Below, piece after piece: positions 62,754-64,000 of a stretch of DNA of 64,000 nt. Positions within the stretch are counted from its first letter, which is position 1. Every line of letters begins with the position of its first letter. Source of the DNA: Deltaproteobacteria bacterium (GTDB taxonomy: Bacteria; Bdellovibrionota_B; Oligoflexia; Oligoflexales; CAIYRB01); NCBI GenBank assembly GCA_016874735.1, contig VGTI01000013.1, forward strand, positions 1 to 64,000, written 5' to 3'. The translations under genes and the position numbers were made by a program. The notes beneath the pieces are model-generated. The model did not search any database, was not told the origin of the DNA, and saw nothing but the letters and a program-made list of their open reading frames with translations.

Positions 62754-63560
62754 TCAGCGATTGGCGGGATTTCCCTGGTTTCCCTGAAGTTGCAAAGGGG
62801 CGGGCCCGCGTAAATTGAGGCAGCAGCAGAGTCGGCCTACAACGGGTGTGCTCGCGAGCACGGGTGTGGCGGAGCATTCGCTGCCAAATTCGAGCTGCTG
62901 ACTATCGGCAAACACTGTCCAGCCTCGGATGCAAGCTGCACCGACCGCAGCACGGCTGCATACGGCGCCGCACGTTTGACTCCCGCTAGCCTCCGCGTGA
63001 ACTGTGACAAATTTAGCTCCGGGGCCGGGACTGGCAAGGCAGGCGCCAGTGGATGCCCGTAACATCTCCTGGTCGATCCCAGTACCTGAGCTGACTCCTG
63101 CAGTCGTGCCAGACGCTGCCGCTGGTGCTGTGACGCTGCTCGTTACTTGGGCAGGAGTGGGTGCTGGCGCAGTCTCAGCTGGCGGCGTTTCTGCCGTCGC
63201 CAAATCGAACTTCTGCCTCCGGTAGACGCGGTCGTGAGTCGCATCGCGCACCTGCAGGTATACTAGGTTGTTGGGATTGCTGAGCGTCACCATGTCGTTT
63301 TCCGATGCCATGATTTTCAAGTGGAAGACACCGTCTGTCAGATCCATCTTGTAAAAATTGTACGGCGGTAAAGGCAGTGGGGTGGCGTCGGCCTCGGTTT
63401 TAAAAAAGTTTAGCTGAAGATCAACGGGACCAGTGACGGCCTTGCCCTGGTCATCTAGGAGGCGCCCCGAGAATGGCAAGATGCGACCACCGGCAGCAGT
63501 CGCGATCGCCGACTGTAGCCAGATGAAAAGCATCGTTACCATTGCTAGCCTGATTTTCAT
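62754..63560 (-). CDS. Secreted protein sharing the N-terminal domain of the giant fibre
   Basis: This 268-aa protein has a signal peptide (LAMVTMLFIWLQSAIATAA). Residues 25-120 (ILPFSGRLLDDQGKAVTGPV, DGVFHLKIMA, NNLVYLQVRDATHDRVYRRQ KFDLA) parallel the fibre's [20 protein letters not shown] ... QQFSFVPYA domain in order and spacing. After an Ala/Thr/Pro-rich linker (residues 123-160) a Cys-rich C-terminal domain follows (GACLASPG, QTCGAVCSRA, AACIRGW, SECSATP, RLCCCLN). Probably surface-exposed. It suggests the N-domain is a shared anchoring or assembly module. Confidence 0.6.
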   Translation of the reverse strand: MKIRLAMVTMLFIWLQSAIATAAGGRILPFSGRLLDDQGKAVTGPVDLQLNFFKTEADATPLPLPPYNFYKMDLTDGVFHLKIMASENDMVTLSNPNNLVYLQVRDATHDRVYRRQKFDLATAETPPAETAPAPTPAQVTSSVTAPAAASGTTAGVSSGTGIDQEMLRASTGACLASPGPGAKFVTVHAEASGSQTCGAVCSRAAVGAACIRGWTVFADSQQLEFGSECSATPVLASTPVVGRLCCCLNLRGPAPLQLQGNQGNPANR

Positions 63561-63688
63561 CAGGGTCTTACCTCCAGGTGCGCCTTGGCGCAGTAGCGAG
63601 TCTTACCAGACTCGTCTAACTGGCGTTTCGGACCAGGACGCTAAGGACTTTAGGACCCAACGTGCCGCAAGCTTTGGTAAATTGACAA

Positions 63689-64000
63689 TTAAACAAAACT
63701 GAGCCAGTGACTAAAGTCACTTAGCTCACCCTTCACTGCTGCCTCGTAGCTGGACGCCAGGCGCAAAGTTACCGGTCCCGGCAGGCCGGATCCGATGGGG
63801 CGGCCGTCTATACTGGTGACCGGAGTCACCTCGGCAGCCGTGCCAGTAAAAAAGACCTCGTCGGCCTCGTAGAGGCGGTTACGTGTCAATGGTTGTTCGC
63901 TGACACTCAGACCCAGGCTGCGCGCCAGGGTGATGATCGCATCCCGCGTGATGCCTGGCAGAATGGCGCCAGGGAGCGGTGTTAGCAGAGAACCGTTTTC
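63689..64000 (-). CDS. ilvE: Branched-chain amino acid aminotransferase, 3' part (cut by window end)
   Basis: The last 103 codons are visible, in frame to the window edge. They read GSLLTPLPGAILPGITRDAI, IITLARSLGLSVSEQPLTR, the hallmark LYEADEVFFTGTAAEVTPVT, then DGRPIGSGLPGPVTLRLA. This is the C-terminal half of the class IV PLP aminotransferase IlvE, which makes or degrades Leu, Ile and Val. The PLP-binding Lys lies outside the window. It is the anabolic or catabolic counterpart of the leucine dehydrogenase at 31573. Confidence 0.92.
   Translation of the reverse strand, partial: ENGSLLTPLPGAILPGITRDAIITLARSLGLSVSEQPLTRNRLYEADEVFFTGTAAEVTPVTSIDGRPIGSGLPGPVTLRLASSYEAAVKGELSDFSHWLSFV

Noticed and set aside
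1-64000. CRISPR arrays, rRNA operons, replication origins
   Set aside because: No regularly spaced short direct repeats with unique spacers, no rRNA-like sequence and no DnaA-box cluster were noticed on reading.

Overview
The window looks like chromosomal DNA of a free-living Gram-negative bacterium. It has many lipoproteins and predicted outer-membrane proteins, a CHASE2-type sensor system, an HD-GYP protein, and a very large secreted fibre protein built from phage-tail-like motifs (consensus [10 protein letters not shown]). That style and the mid-50s GC suggest Bdellovibrionota/Oligoflexia or a related lineage. This is an inference, because there is no rRNA here to fix the taxonomy.

Bases 1-13.4 kb are an accessory island. 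One complete secreted fibre gene (4993-10248, about 1751 aa, four copies of an exactly 798-bp unit, the last partial) is surrounded by four fibre-tip cassettes (42-587, 2060-3868, 11178-11744, 12887-13342) and by decayed fragments. All of these lie on the plus strand. The tip cassettes lack a signal peptide, and each starts to resemble the fibre at a GNVGIGTT motif. Between them, all on the minus strand, are four small toxin-antitoxin modules: BrnT/BrnA twice, a TumE/TumA-like pair, and a DUF4258-like toxin with an HTH antitoxin. I read this as a tip-swapping (silent cassette) reservoir held together by toxin-antitoxin pairs.

Bases 13.4-22.5 kb hold ordinary genes: a secreted alpha/beta hydrolase, a tryptophan-dioxygenase-fold protein, an aromatic amino acid decarboxylase, an Mrp/ApbC Fe-S carrier, a glutaredoxin, a peptidase-MA-like protein, an RluA-type pseudouridine synthase and SmpB. 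Bases 22.6-28.2 kb form a distinctive unit. It contains a radical SAM/SPASM peptide maturase and two CHASE2 sensor proteins whose kinase halves complement each other (one has the ATPase but no phospho-acceptor His, the other has the His but no ATPase). A near-consensus sigma-54 promoter and a previously uncalled 52-aa peptide gene follow. Next to it is a frameshifted, histidine-rich, carbonic-anhydrase-like gene that has lost two of three zinc ligands.

Bases 29.4-34.4 kb carry short elements of about 150 bp with roughly 19-22-bp terminal inverted repeats. Two of them bracket an SDR gene and an IS1-like transposase, a third forms the 3' end of a neighbouring gene, and a partial copy lies at 56.1 kb. 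Bases 34.4-64 kb are mainly housekeeping and envelope genes: mnmG, thyA, HD-GYP, folA, an M48-like lipoprotein peptidase, a sensor-like membrane protein, a methylmalonyl-CoA epimerase, a four-gene envelope cluster, serA, a HepT/MntA module running into tRNA-Arg, a dipeptide epimerase, srkA, a GH1 glycosidase lipoprotein, an M3 oligopeptidase, a secreted protein sharing the fibre's N-terminal domain, and the 3' part of ilvE.
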